This document shows, in pieces, positions 1 through 14,685 of a stretch of DNA of 64,000 bases. Numbering within the stretch: the stretch's first letter is position 1; each line of letters starts with the position of its first letter. The position numbers and the translations under genes are program-made. A model generated the notes under the pieces. It worked only from the letters and a program-made list of their open reading frames with translations. It did not search any database and was not told where the DNA came from. The stretch is from Branchiostoma floridae (lineage: Eukaryota > Chordata > Leptocardii > Amphioxiformes > Branchiostomatidae), in the NCBI RefSeq assembly GCF_000003815.2, contig NC_049993.1, positions 10,686,560 through 10,750,559 of the forward strand, in the 5' to 3' direction.

Positions 1-387
1 GTATGTTGGGAGTTGTAGTAGTACAAGAGGTGGAGTGACAATGGTTTTAAGGGGGACGTCCCTAGTCTTGAATCATAGGTCACAGGGACTTCAGCCTATT
101 TTTTGATAAACCTGGACTTCATGCTGACCTGAATACCTTCAAAATTAATACCTTCAAATATCTTGAATGTAGAGTTAGTCGTGTTTCTGTGTTGTTGTTT
201 TTTCCATAACATTTTAGGAAGTGAAACAACATTTCTGTTACACAAGGATCAAGATGTTTCTTGAATGTGATGTTAAAACCATTTCTGTGTGAGTTTATGG
301 AGACACAGGGAACAATGTGCACTACTCTACCTGTTATCCTGTGTAAAGAATTCTTTGTTCATGACCATGTGTTCCCTTCTGTTGTAG

Positions 388-2618
388 GAGACTCTCCTGT
401 TCTGCGATGCCTGTGACAAGGGTTACCACATGGCCTGTCATGAGCCAGCCGTCACTCACAAGCCTCTAGGTACGTCAGGGTAAACCTGCAGGGGCTTGTA
501 ATGCTGGTTCACCTTTATCCGAGGGTAACCTATATTCGTTGTTTGTACAAACAAAACGTATTTAGGGATATAGAGTCAACGGACAGTGGATTTAAATCAG
601 AACATTTTGAAAATATTGCAAATTTGAAACCACTGTCAGCAGATGTAATACTCCTAAATGTGCTGTTTTTAAAGACAACGGATAAAGGTCACCCCACGGA
701 TAAAGGTGAACTAGCGTTACTATTGATAGCTATTAGATCTACATACAAATTAAAATTACATGAAGTATTCAAGTATCCAACATCAACATCAAGATCATAT
801 TTCTATTTCCTGTATATGATGATGTTGCATCTCTTAACTTTTTCCCTGCTCCTAACCTACCAACCAATACATTTTTTTTTCTACACACTACCTCAGCAAA
901 AAAAGTTTAATGTTTAGGTGACTGTGAACATTAAAAGACCCACTGACAGTATTTCTTGAAATGGTAGGAAAGTAGGAGTACCTAAAAGTACATCTTAGAG
1001 GTACATTTGAAAATATATGTGTTCCATTTGGTTGTATTGATCATGAACTCTTGCCACCTCAGGAAAGTGGGTGTGCCAGCGCTGTAAGGATGACATGGGG
1101 ATGGAGATAGATGAAGAGCTCATGGACACAGGTAAGTTCTGCTGTTGTAGAAACCTGTTCTGTACATGTGCATTTTGTATAGACAGATCGAAACATAGGT
1201 GTCTAAGAGGACAGTAACACTCAACACAGTCACTCCTAAATATCCATTTTTCATATGCAAACAAAACCAGTATTTTAAAGATTGGTAAAATGCAAAACAG
1301 TACAACAAAAACATTTGAACAGTTGCAAGAATTTTTAGCAAATCACAAAAAGGACAGCTGCCATGGTGAGGTTTTATGAGCTTTGTTGCACACTACTTTT
1401 TCCTCTGATTTATGAATCATTGCAAAACATTTGTAGGGCTGGAACTGAGTTGGATCAAACATTTAGATTCACATGATGCCTTTTATAGCTTTTTATTTGT
1501 TTCAACAATATAAACATGATAGATGTCAAGTCACTCAGGGAAAAATTTGAGTCAAAAACATGTGTCATTCTTAGAGGTTTTTTTCCCTTGGAATACAGCA
1601 GGGCTTCTGTAACTGACTGATGTCCGGTGCTTTCATTTTGCAATAAGGCAGGTGAGTTGCACTCTGTAATATGCATGTCTAGGATATTACAGGCTGTTAT
1701 TAATTTGCATACTTGTGTTCTTTCAGCTGAAATTGGCCCCCACAAGTCACCGCCCCAGCTGTTTAATGGGATGGTAGAGAGAAAACAAACCAAGCAGACG
1801 AGGTAGGTCACTCCACAGCAATGTCTTCATGTATCTGCACACTTGTTAGATGTAGAAATGAAGATAGGAAACTCTTTAATATTATTTGTTTAATATTTTT
1901 TTTGTCTTGAAACAGAAGTATGTTAGTAGTCGCCTAATCAAATTGTGTGTCTTGCCAGTGGTGACCGGAAGAGCCCGACCGTTGCCACGCCGACCCAGCC
2001 CGAGTCGGCGTGCCTCCCGGAGCAGTCTGCATCCGTTATGGAGGCGCAGCAGAAGAAGAAACCCGTCGCTGCGGCCTGGGCCATCCCGGATGTCGTGGGT
2101 TTCATCAAAGACGTCGGGTTTGAGAAGGAAGCAGAGGCATTCCAGGAACAGGTGAGAATTTCCTCCAGGTGTTCATTTGGTGATCCAGGTGAGGTGTGCA
2201 TGCGAGAGAAAATTTTTCAAGATTACCACAGAAATTGATATAGATCAAGAGGCCATGAGGCTTTCAACTGACATATAATCATGCATTTTTCAGAAGTTGG
2301 AAGCCAAGTTGACAGTGGCCAATGTGATGAAACATTGATTATTCATGTCCCCAGTGTCTTTCCAAATTTTCTGATAATTTGAAAATTTTTGCCCCAATTC
2401 CACCCTAAGTGGAATAGGGGTGTTGGAAGATTTTATTTGTTTGCTCAGTGTTTGACCAAAATCGTCTTGTCCTTTCCTCACAGGAGATCGACGGACCAGC
2501 TTTCCTGCTGCTGAAGCGAAGCGACGTTCTGACAGGCATGTCAATCAAACTGGGCCCCGCCCTGAAGATCTACAACCATGTGATGAAGGTCCAGACCAAC
2601 ACACACCCCAGCTTGTGA
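388..2618 (+). CDS. PHD-finger and SAM-domain protein, SAMD1/atherin-like (3' part only)
   Basis: Five exons read in one continuous frame: 388-469, 1063-1131, 1727-1802, 1959-2151 and 2484-2618 (TGA at 2616-2618). The first two encode the C-terminal half of a PHD finger (LLFCDACDKGYHMACHEP, then KWVCQRC), giving the CxxC, HxxC and final CxxC zinc ligands; the N-terminal half lies left of the window. A basic, Pro/Gln-rich linker follows. The last two exons encode a SAM domain ending six residues before the stop (AWAIPDVVGFIKDVGF, then DVLTGMSIKLGPALKIY). From family knowledge, such SAM domains self-associate or join Polycomb/MBT-type complexes, and PHD fingers of this class read histone H3 tails, so a nuclear chromatin role is likely. 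The SAM sequence most resembles SAMD1/L3MBTL-type domains. As far as I recall, mammalian SAMD1 carries a winged-helix rather than a PHD finger, so orthology is unsettled. Splice phases agree at every junction. Confidence 0.82.
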
Positions 2619-4098
2619 CCACGCCTAGTCTGGACGGGTCGTGTGCTGTGAACTTTGTTTTCGTTCTTCATTGTTGAAATGGTTTATACATTTGGGCCAC
2701 ACAGGTTCATTTCCTTGGGTCTTGGTCGTTTTAAATATCAAATCAGTGAGAGGACAAAAAAGGGGTCTGGAAGGGAAATTCCACTCCTATTTAAAATTGT
2801 TTGTAATGAATTTTCCCTCAGACTGCTTTCATGTTATTCTTAGTTGTTTTTTTGTTTCTTTTTCAAGTCAAAGAATCAGGAAGTTGAACTGGCGTGGCTT
2901 ACCAGTGATTCCCCTCGTGCCAGTTTTGACATGGTGGTTCTGGTTACAGATTGGCCCAAATTAGTACCTTTTCTGTCAGCCTGAGACACAGTTTCTATGT
3001 AAATATTTCAAATTTGTGACTTTTCTGGCTGGCATTATTATGCCAAGGTAATGAGGGGAAATACTGGTGATACATTTCGATTATTGCTACGGTGTTAGAG
3101 GGTTTCTGACTCTTATAATGGGATTTCCAGCATCAAATACTGGAGATTTGTTTTCTGCATTTGAAATTTTGATCAGGTAGCCTAATACTTTCTTCTTAAT
3201 GCCATGCAACTTCATATCAGTAACATTGTTTCTGTAGCTTCTATTGTGTATTGTAGAACTCAATGGTTTAGTCCTGCTTGCTATGTACATAATTATGTAT
3301 TGAACTATTTAAATGTACTTACCCGGTTTTTGGATTTCTCTAAGCAAAATTGAAATTCAGCTGGAAAGAAAACCTCCTGTACGTATGAAACAAGTAGTAA
3401 GGTGTTAGTTTTTCAGCTTTTTAGAGCATGTCAAAGAAGAAGAAAAACATACTGTTCTTTCCTGGTACATCCATAGCAATGATATTAATACAGAAAATAA
3501 GATCCTGTTCTTTCATATTCAACACTAAGTAAGTGAATTGTGTTATTATTGTTAAAAACTGAAGATGATATTTATAAAGAGATTGTAATTGTTATCATTA
3601 TATGTTTGAAAGCACTTTTGGTTGTGTCACTCCTTTGCAAGAAAAGCAGTTTGTGTGTCAGTTTGGTTTTGGGGTTTTATGAGTAAGACATTTTATATAG
3701 GAGCTCCACTGTGTGGTGCGACTTATGACTGCAAACAGCAACTAAGAGGTGTACTTTGTAACTTTCAATATGAAAGTGTGAATTGTTTGGGATTAGATAA
3801 CAAATACGCTTCCTAAGAAATCTGTGACTTCATAGTTGTATTGCACTTTGAAGCAGAACAATCATGGGTGTGTGTGTGTAAAAAGCATCTGTCATGGGAA
3901 CCTAAGGGTATAGGGTTAACAACTTACAACATTTCAGGGTTTGTACTTTTAGTGTGTAACTTGTTCCTGAATGAAAAGCAATGACTGTGAAACCTGACTT
4001 GACTGTGAGATGATGAATAATTTCCGACTTCTGTCTGCTTGTTCCCCCATATTTTCACCTAGAAGATATACATGTACTACAATACATGTAGAAATAAA
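2619..4098 (+). other. Probable 3'UTR of the PHD/SAM gene, ending near an AATAAA at 4093-4098
   Basis: AT-rich sequence after the TGA with no spliceable coding exon seen on either strand. A canonical AATAAA on the + strand at 4093-4098 is a plausible poly(A) signal. Earlier cleavage is possible; the end is a guess. Confidence 0.4.
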
Positions 4099-4539
4099 AT
4101 ATTGTATGGTCTTTTCATTGAGTTTCCTTAATTCGTTTTGACAAAGCTGAAAATAATTTGAAGAACTTTTTGAAGTCATTTTGGTAATCGACTAAAAAAA
4201 CAGCTTGGTCACAGTAAAGCATAGGACTATTACAAAGTCCATTGCAGTAAAGTTTTAATGGTAAATCGTCGAATACCTATTCAAAACACGTATTGATTAA
4301 GATTAAATTGTTAAAAACAGAATTATGAGATGGAAGCAGCTCAGATAATTAGATAGTAGACAGTAGCGCCCCGGTACGGCTGAAGTTAATACTGCAGTAT
4401 AAAGGATTTCAACTGCATCAGTAGTAGGCAGTTAAAAAGCGCCCCTATACGGTTCAAAATATTATTGCAGATTCAGCTGGTCAGAATTCTGTTGTTATTT
4501 TATTTTCCGCTAGATGTCCCCATCCTCACGTAAGCCATC

Positions 4540-5090
4540 TGACCCAATAGACGTGACATAATCATGGCGACAAAGGCTCAGACCGCGCCTAAAAGAATAG
4601 TACGACCGAAATCTTCACCTTATCTAAGTTTTTTGTTGCATAATTTCCGCCATTTGTGTACCATTCGCAGACACTTTAGCATGAAAGCCAGCGAGGCTCG
4701 AGCTTTAATGTGTGGTGGTGTGATATGAATTTACTACAGTGTCATAGTTCCTGCATCTTGATTGGTCAATTGATTAAAGTTGGCCAATCAGCATATAACA
4801 TTATTCGATATACAGTAACATTGATAGAATTATCTGAATGTCTATTCACACAGCCAATCAACGTCAATATCACCTTCAGACCGCACAACACAGTTTTTAT
4901 CCGCGGTGAAAAAAATAGTGCGACCGAAATCTTCAACCTACTTTACCTTGTCGTTGTATATAATATTAATTACTTCATTTGTAAACGTGAAAGCCAGCGA
5001 GGCTTGAACTTCACTGTGTGGTGGTATAATGAGTCGGCCTTCAGATCGTAATTAGTCTGTCATAGTAGCTGCGTCGATGTTGGTCTGGCG
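4540..5090. repeat. Diverged direct duplication, about 200 bp, two copies
   Basis: Copy 1 (about 4540-4770) and copy 2 (about 4855-5085) share, in the same order, a GCGACCGAAATCTTC-like block, a GTGAAAGCCAGCGAGGCT block, a TGTGTGGTGGT block, and a TGTCATAGTxxCTGC...GTTGGTC end. They are separated by roughly 315 bp. Between and around them lie several CCAAT/ATTGG words, including an inverted pair near 4769-4792. No coding potential is apparent. This could be an old tandem repeat or duplicated regulatory DNA. Confidence 0.7.
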
Positions 5091-5299
5091 AAATCCTATG
5101 TTTTGCTATTTTGACAGGTGTGCACTGTTCTAAATCTCATTCCGCTGAGAAACAGTTTATCGAAATGGCTGCGATTTTTTCGCTTATAAAACAGGCTAGG
5201 AGTTTACAATCACGGGCTTAATAGTACTATAGTACTATAGTATTATACTTTTTGCGAAATGTCTCAAATATCAATTACCTATAGCATCCAAGCAGATGT

Positions 5300-8200
5300 T
5301 GGATGAAAGATCGTAATGTTTTCTGATGGGCGGTCATGTTTCTCTGACAGTTTCTTACCCTATATAAGCAGATGAACAGTTGGGTAAAAGGCAAAGATGT
5401 TGAGAAAAACTGATGATGTCCAAATACATCCTTACTATGGTCAAAACATGATGTATAGATGATTGTAGGTGGCGCTTCAATGGGCAGACATGGTGTTACT
5501 TGGGCTTCTCACGCGGCACCTAAAAATCCATTCTTTTGTGTCAACTAGTGTTTCAAAAGTCATTGTAGATGTATGTAAAGATGTTTGGAGCTATTGGAAA
5601 AGGTTTTCACCGACTCTTAAACTAATCCCTTCATATACTTACAATTTACAAGTCGGGACTACATACCCTATTAGAGCCCAATCTGCAGTACCGCTACCGG
5701 CCGCCCCCTGAAAAGTGGCTAAAACGACCGCCAAATTGCCAAATTTTCGTCTTTTCGGGAATGGGGAAATCGTGGAAGGCTCGCAAAGAGGTTTTGACCT
5801 TTTAGGTTTGTTTGACTTTATGACCATTCAAAATTAAGAATGACAATATTTGAGAACATTTGCAAGTAAAACCATGGGGTATTAGGTTATAAATGACATT
5901 TTCCTTCACAATTTACCAACGGAAGGGGTCGAGTGTAACCTGTCACGTTTTAAAGGGCTACCACGCCCATATTTCAATTCTATTTCATGAAACAAGTTTG
6001 CGTTCGCATCAGTTCTTTTAAGATTGCTGGAAGGATGCCATCAAATGAATGAAGCCACAGTGGTCTTTGTATTGTTTGCCACTGAACTTATAAAGGTGGA
6101 AGACATGATTTGAAAATATTTGGGAGAGTTCTTGCCGAAATAGGAGCGCACAGAGAGTTGACATGGTAGGAGAGTAACGTTTCCTACATGTATAAGTAAG
6201 TATTTTCTTTTCATATTTCAAACAAGTGTTGACTGCAGCATTCAAATGACGGATAAGATAATGTTATGTTTTGTAACAGAAACTGGTAGTCTTAAAAGTC
6301 CGATGGAAAGTACTATTAAATATAACTAGTCATTATTATAATTCATCCATGATAACTTTGCGTTCTACTTATAGATACTAGCTCTTATCAAATAACGTCA
6401 GTTGTATTATAAGTAAGACAGACTTATGTTTATTATGATATATTGGTGCAGTTTTGTGTACTCCATTAGCTGCTGCAACAGGAAAGTGTATTTCTGTGTT
6501 TCGGGCTGTGTGATAAACCACAAGTAAAACAGACTGTGTCCTTCATCATACAAAAAGCGTGAATCAATTAGGTAGTGTCCCGTAGGAAAACTGTTGCTAG
6601 TAAAATAACTCGTGTATATATAGATCTAGTCTGAGATCACTAGCATCCAAACTTGGTGTTGAAAGCTAGGAACATCAAAGAAGTTCTTGACAATAACAAC
6701 ATGCCCAGTTTCCGTCTGTAGCCACGAGGAGGCACTGCATGGGGACTTGCTGCGGAGAGGCTATGTACTGGCAGGAGAGACTCACGCATTCGGCTCTCTT
6801 TTCGCAGTGCTGCGGGCAGCTCCGCTAGCCAGCGGTGAGGGCTGAAAGCGAGAAGTGGCAAGCACACTATCGCTACGCCAACACACTAGACGCATCACAC
6901 AGTCATTTACAGACATCTGGAAAGATGGAAGGATGCCTACTAACCACCTGCAGATAGTGGGAGTATATTCTTGTCCGGACAGATAAGGATATAGACTTAA
7001 GTGCTTGTACTATCTTTTTAATAGAATCTTTAACACTATCTTTTTAACAGAATCTTCTTCTAACATGATTATGAAGCCATTGATTGTAAGGCTTGACGCC
7101 GAATGATTAATCTATTTAAAATGCTCACAAACGTGTTTTGTAGAAAATGATGTTTTAAGGGAAAGACTCAATATTCTGAGATGGACTCATGACTTTGATG
7201 TCAATCACGACTCTGAGAGTTTTACTTGTGGTTTATTTCACACCCCAACAACAGGAATATACGTTCTAATAGGAACAACAAATTAATAACACAAAACAAC
7301 ACCAATATGTCATAACATGCAACACATCTGACGTTATTCAATGAAAGCTCGCATCTGTTAGCAGAACGTCAACTTGTTCTTGATAAATTATGATAATAAA
7401 CAATATTGTAGTCACTTTTTACTTGATTCAACTACTAGTATTCGTTTCTGTAATATAACATAGCATAACATCGATATCATCGTTATGCCACATTTTTCTT
7501 TAAAAACAGTCTATTGCGATTAAGTACAACTCACTCTTGTTGGAACTGAATATAGATACTCTCCTATCTTGTCAAGTTTTGTACACATTCATTACATGCT
7601 CCTGTTTCAATTTTGGCGAAAGCTCTCCTGCAGTATTGTCAAATCATTTTCCATCTTTACAAATTAGACGACCCACGAAACTTATGAGAACGCAAAATCA
7701 TAACGAAGGATGTAAAAAAAAACATGATACCCATACGTGGTAACGTGAACACTTAATTAGCTTCAATTGTCTCTTCATTGGTATGTAGCTTGTATTGTAT
7801 CAAAGAGCGGTGTATATATGTAGCAAGCTAACATCTACACTAAGACTTTTTCCTCAGCCCAGTGTAAAACGGCTCCCCCCTCAAGCATATATGATTATAT
7901 TGCATCCACAAGCCTTACGTATAAAGAAGTCCATTGATTAACAAACTTGGTCCCCGTTGCATTTGTTCACCGTTTTCTTGTTTCACAAAATAGAATGGAA
8001 ATTTGGATGTGGTAACCCTTCAGAATGTGAGTTTAGAGGACATGTACACTTGACTACTTCTGTTGGTAAATTGTGAAGGAAACAGTTCATCTAGAACCTG
8101 ATATCCCATATTTTTTTTGTAAAATGTCTTAAATATTGTATTCTTAATTTCAAATGGTCATATCATCGAAAACAAAGTCAAGTTAGCTTAAAAAATTGAA

Positions 8201-8705
8201 ACCCCTTTGAGAGCCTTTGACGATTTCCCCATTCCCGAAAAGACGGAAATTTGGCAATTTGGAGGTCGTGTTAGCTACTTTTCAGGAGGCGGTTGGGAGC
8301 GGTACTGCAGATTGGGCTCTATTAGGGTAGATCGTTCCGACTTGTAAAGTGTGAATACATACAAGAGGTTAGGTTTAAGACCGTGAAAACTCACCCAACT
8401 TGGTCCAGATATCATTATATACATATAGAATGGCTTTTAAGATACTAGGTGACATAGAAAGAATCAAATTTAGGCACCCTGTGGGGAGCCCCTGTAACAC
8501 CAAGTCTGCCTGTGGAAGCGCCCCCTACATCCATATATACGTATACACCATGATTTGTACGCAATGAGTGGGTTAAGTATCCCTGTGGACATCATCACAT
8601 TTCCTCTGACTACTTGGCCTTTTAATCAGCTGTTCATCTGCTTATATGGAAAAAAAGACTGTCAGAGAAGAATGGCCGCCACTCAATAACGTTGTCATAT
8701 CCCTG
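5300..8705. mobile_element. Degenerate foldback (long terminal inverted repeat) element, about 3.4 kb
   Basis: Two inverted arms can be followed along their length: left about 5300-6550, right about 7185-8705. Clear inverted blocks are TCCTTCACAATTTACCAAC (about 5900) against its complement at about 8063; AATCTGCAGTACCGCT (about 5680) against about 8300; ACTGTCAGAGA-type words at about 5340 and 8660; and the ACCACAAGTAAAAC block (about 6520) against about 7220. By eye the arms are roughly 65-80% alike with many indels, so the element is old. The unpaired centre (about 6550-7185) has a GC-rich patch and a local duplication of ACTATCTTTTTAAYAGAATCTT at 7009-7053. No transposase is seen. Exact ends and target duplication could not be fixed. 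Confidence 0.75.
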
Positions 8706-8888
8706 GAACTCCAATAGTTTCATGCTCCGTTGAACTTTCAGTTGAATGTCAAACATGTTGAAGATGAACTTCCAACTTGCGTAATGTCAAGCAATTGAAC
8801 TACGAATCGTTAAAGAAATACAGACGAAACAGAAGACGTGAGACACTTGATTTGATTCAGATCTTTCATATTTAGATCTTATCACTTC

Positions 8889-8894
8889 TTTATT
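8889..8894 (-). terminator. Candidate poly(A) signal for the ferritin gene
   Basis: TTTATT on the + strand reads AATAAA on the minus strand, about 390 nt after the ferritin stop codon and just outside the foldback element. It is the nearest canonical hexamer I found downstream. Cleavage site not verified. Confidence 0.4.
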
Positions 8895-9286
8895 CTGCAT
8901 AACATTATCGACATGGAAAGTTGTTGGTAATACAGTCTCGACGAAGACAGTAAAATATGAATATACTCTATTAATGACTGATTAGAATGTTATACGTGAG
9001 GATTTGCCTTTATCCTAGTTTAATACAGATTCTCCAGTTGGTTGCGTATTAGCTAATTTTCAGTAAAAAAAAAGGGGACATTATAAGGTTCATCGCCCCC
9101 TTGATATTTTTCCATCGCAAGATCGGCTTTTAGGGAACAAAAGGAGTACAAAGCAACGCAACCCATAACAAACCCGGCCCAGGAGGACATTAAATGTTAC
9201 AATATCCCTTTAACATAATTGTTTGAATTATAGTATCGACTAGTTAGTTTTCAGGAAAGGTCCCGATCCTGCCATCCTCCGCGGCA

Positions 9287-11358
<2,072 letters not shown>

Positions 11359-13511
11359 TCTAACAAAAATTAAGTGTCAGAAGGTACATGTACTGGGGTC
11401 TGCGGCGTTATCCTGGCCGGATGACGGGTTAAGTTACATAGAAAACGTTGCTGCAAAGTACTAGTAATTGGCGGAAAAAGTTGTATATTTAGACTTTTTT
11501 TAGAAAGTCGGTTCATGACCAGACAGGAAACACTAGAGAATTTCTGCCTACTCAAGAAAAAAAAAGTTTATTGATTTGACCTGGGATCATGGCAATTCAC
11601 GGTGTTGTTTTATAAAACTTGAAGTAGGGTCATGAACAATGTCATTCCCTCCGTTCCATTGACTGTGTCGTCTGAAAATTGACAAACGCTAGGGCGATTT
11701 TGTAAAGACAGATATACTGGGCAAAGTTTCCGTTATCCATACATCTCAGCTCTCAACCCGACACCCTTCGCGGGCCCCTGTCAGTAGCCTAGGCCTGTCA
11801 CCCGGGTATGTATTACGTAGCCTGAGATGACCCACATTTTGTCCTACATACTTTCGGCGATATACATGCATTTAGAAAAGAACATGTTCTTTAATAATAC
11901 TATATTCTCTAACCCAAACATTTTGTCTACAAGTACCTAAAGTCTAGTAAATTGGCCGGGTCTGCGCTACACTGATCTATACTGGACCGTACTCGTCTGG
12001 GTCTCTAAATATTTGTAAACAAATACAGAAAACAGCTGCAGTGTAGGTTGTTCGTCTCTAGCTGACCAGTTGAGGTTGATGAGTGGCAGAATGTCAACAA
12101 AACCACAAGTTAGTTAACCAACCAGTCCTCCCTGCCGTCGTGCCTTTAAAAGCTCCGTTTCACTCCCATGACAAAATGTATACTTACTATGCGGAAGACA
12201 TCTGATTAAAAGATGCTAAATCAGGATGGCAGATCGGTTTGGTAAGCGTCCTGTTATTCCAGATTGGCTGAATGAATGACTTATGGAATTTATGGTTGCT
12301 TTCAGATTAGTTACAGCAGAGATCAGTTGTCAAACAAAGATCGTAGTGTTGAGAATCAATATAGAATGATTTGACCACCTCTATTAAAAAGCTTCGTGTA
12401 CAAACACTATTCGGTCTTTACCTCGTAAAACTATCAACAAAGGGACATAATTACTCGAAAATTATACATATTTGCTCTAAACTTACCTCATATCTGGCCT
12501 GTCTTAGCCCTGAATAGTTGCACTGTATTGAGGACGCCTTAGTTCAGTAGTTGACTACGTGTAATTTTTGGAACTCTGTCACAGCGCCCCACAATCAGGA
12601 GCCTCCTACTGCAATCTCAGCACGTCCACTCAGTACTTACCCATTGTTGCCGGGCCTTGGCCTCTCCTATTGTTATACTGGGGGGTAAACCAAGACATCG
12701 TAAAGCAAACAAGTTTGATAAACTGGTTTTCACAAATTTCCTCATGCTGATTTGTTTCTAGTCATAACATCTTCTTATAAAGAATTCCTTTATTGTCATT
12801 TTCTATTGATTTTCCCCATTTCCGTTGACTTTTGCTTCTTCGTATAATTGATACCACATCACGAGCTTGCCTGGTTTGCCCCACACCGTGTCTAATAAGG
12901 GAACAAAAAAGGCTTCGTGCGTCCAACACTGCCTTTGATTTGTACCGTTAGAAGCATCCAGAAGAAACGCTATGCAGGAAACACTTTCTGGCGAGCCTAA
13001 AATGTTGTCAGCTGTTATCTCATGTTTTACCTTTTTCCTAACTAATGGAATAACCCGTGGACATATTGATATAAGGCAGTACGAACTTTGGCACAGATTA
13101 TCATTAATTTGTAACTACTTATCGTCCTACAAACAGACGACGTTAGCAGATTCCCGTGTAACATTGTCCGCCAATGTGAGGATGACTTAGATGTTCTTCT
13201 AGTAGACCGACTAGGTCTTTAATTCTATTCGGGCAGCTTCTGTAAACTGACTCGTGTAAACATCAGGTCTGTAGCTTAGTATTTCAAAATTATCTTCTAA
13301 AAGTATTGAAATAAAGTGGAATTACTGCAGCTAAACCTTTTCCAAAACCCGTACAAGACGTGAAAGGTTACGACGGTGATGAGACAAAGGCGTTTATCAA
13401 GTTTCCCTACATGACAGCGGAGGGTAACAGGTGTACTCAGTGGGATCCCAGTTAATGGTTATGGTGCACAATCAGGGCATGGCAGACATCCACATCACAT
13501 TACGTCATCGA
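11359..13511. other. Intergenic, no gene recognised
   Basis: This 2.15 kb lies between the ferritin start codon and the tRNA gene. It must contain the ferritin promoter and 5'UTR on the minus strand, but no TATA box or other decisive element was identified. No spliceable coding exons, tandem repeats or transposon ends were recognised. Confidence 0.5.
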
Positions 13512-13593
13512 GTTGTCGTGGCCGAGTGGTTAAGGCGATAGACTAGAAATCTATTGGGCTCTGCCCGCGCAGGTTCGAATCCTGCCGACAACG
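13512..13593 (+). tRNA. trnS-AGA: tRNA-Ser (anticodon AGA)
   Basis: Acceptor stem GTTGTCG (13512-13518) pairs with CGACAAC (13586-13592), followed by discriminator G. The A box is present as TGGCCGAGTGGTTAAGG. The anticodon loop is CTAGAAA with AGA at 13545-13547. A long variable arm (GGGCTCTGCCC) marks a type II tRNA, and the T arm and B box read GCAGGTTCGAATCCTGC. There is no intron and CCA is not encoded. A run of six T at 13602-13607 is a good RNA polymerase III terminator. Confidence 0.97.
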
Positions 13594-13601
13594 AAAATTA
13601 A

Positions 13602-13607
13602 TTTTTT
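13602..13607 (+). terminator. RNA polymerase III oligo-T terminator of the tRNA gene
   Basis: Six consecutive T residues start nine bases after the mature tRNA 3' end, as expected for Pol III termination. Confidence 0.85.
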
Positions 13608-14661
13608 CCTTAAACAAAGTTTTTAGCAAAATGTTGGGCACCCTGTTAAGATTATTAGACTTTTCGTTGAAGTTAGATGATTAGAATTGCATAGAGTCTT
13701 TCACTTTTTCCTTCACTCCTCATTCACTTCCGTCCCCACTACCACGTCCGACGAGTGAAGCGAAATACATGCCCCGCGGGTAGTGCGCATGCGCAGAACA
13801 TTAGCCCTGCTGTGTAAGGGCATTTTTTCTGGTAAGTGAGGAGAACCGTGACGTCATTTCCCATGAAGCTAGCATCCTTGGCTTTAGTAGTTGGGAGGGA
13901 GTGAATAAGACAGGGAATGACGCTTTAATTTTAACTTAAGTAGAAGAAATAGGTGTGTCGCCCATTGTTGCTGTCGGCCACGGTACGGTATTATCTAATC
14001 TACATATTCAGCTCGCGTTACACACTAAGATAGAAAATCAAAACACGACGACGTGTACTAATCCTAATTTTTGTAACTTGCAAGAACCAACTGTATGTAA
14101 CCTCCTTGCGAGAACTCACCAAGACTTGTGTGCATTTTCGTCAAGTCCGGTCAGCCACTCACCCATCTTTTTTCATCTTCATGTGCTCTGCTGTGCGCAG
14201 TTCCTGCAACATGACGCAACGTGTGGTCACTTTGATCGGTTCTGGCCTTGTTCAGTACGTCAACTGGGGAGTGCTTCAGGAACCACACCGTGGACTCTCG
14301 TCACGTTTGCGGATAGGCTGGATTCAAAAGTCAGTCAGTCCATATAATCATGTTATCTGGCGGCCTAGTGTAACGAGTTGGGAGGGAGGAGAATCTGATG
14401 CATACCTGGCTGGCCGAAGCTCACCTGGCTACCAGCGGAGATCGGTACGCCGCTCCACTGCGCCGCAGGAGAGGAGGTTGTTTGTTGAGTCCTCACTCTC
14501 GCGGCTCTGTTGGCCAGTTGCAAATGGACCCGCCTTCTGGGGTCAGCTTGGCGGAATCGATTAGATAGATGGTGAAACGGCAATGTTATCTTTTAGTATT
14601 CAAATCAGTGTTTATGTCTTCCGACACCGAGATAATAATATCCATCACTGAGTGATGACAC
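13608..14661. other. Intergenic, no gene recognised
   Basis: The longest open stretch is 14106-14564 (+, 152 codons). It shows no recognisable domain and an unremarkable composition, so it is not called a gene. No promoter or repeat was recognised apart from the tRNA relic that follows. Confidence 0.4.
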
Positions 14662-14685
14662 CAGGTTCGAATCCTGCCGACAACG
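14662..14685 (+). pseudogene. Detached 3' fragment of tRNA-Ser (T arm plus acceptor strand)
   Basis: These 24 bases (CAGGTTCGAATCCTGCCGACAACG) are identical to the last 24 of the tRNA-Ser gene at 13570-13593. They include the B box and the 3' acceptor strand plus the discriminator. The upstream bases do not match the rest of the tRNA, so this is a relic fragment and not a functional gene. Confidence 0.85.

Noticed and set aside
14106..14564. 152-codon open frame on the + strand
   Set aside because: No recognisable domain, no flanking splice or promoter context, and overlapping open frames in another phase and on the other strand; probably chance.
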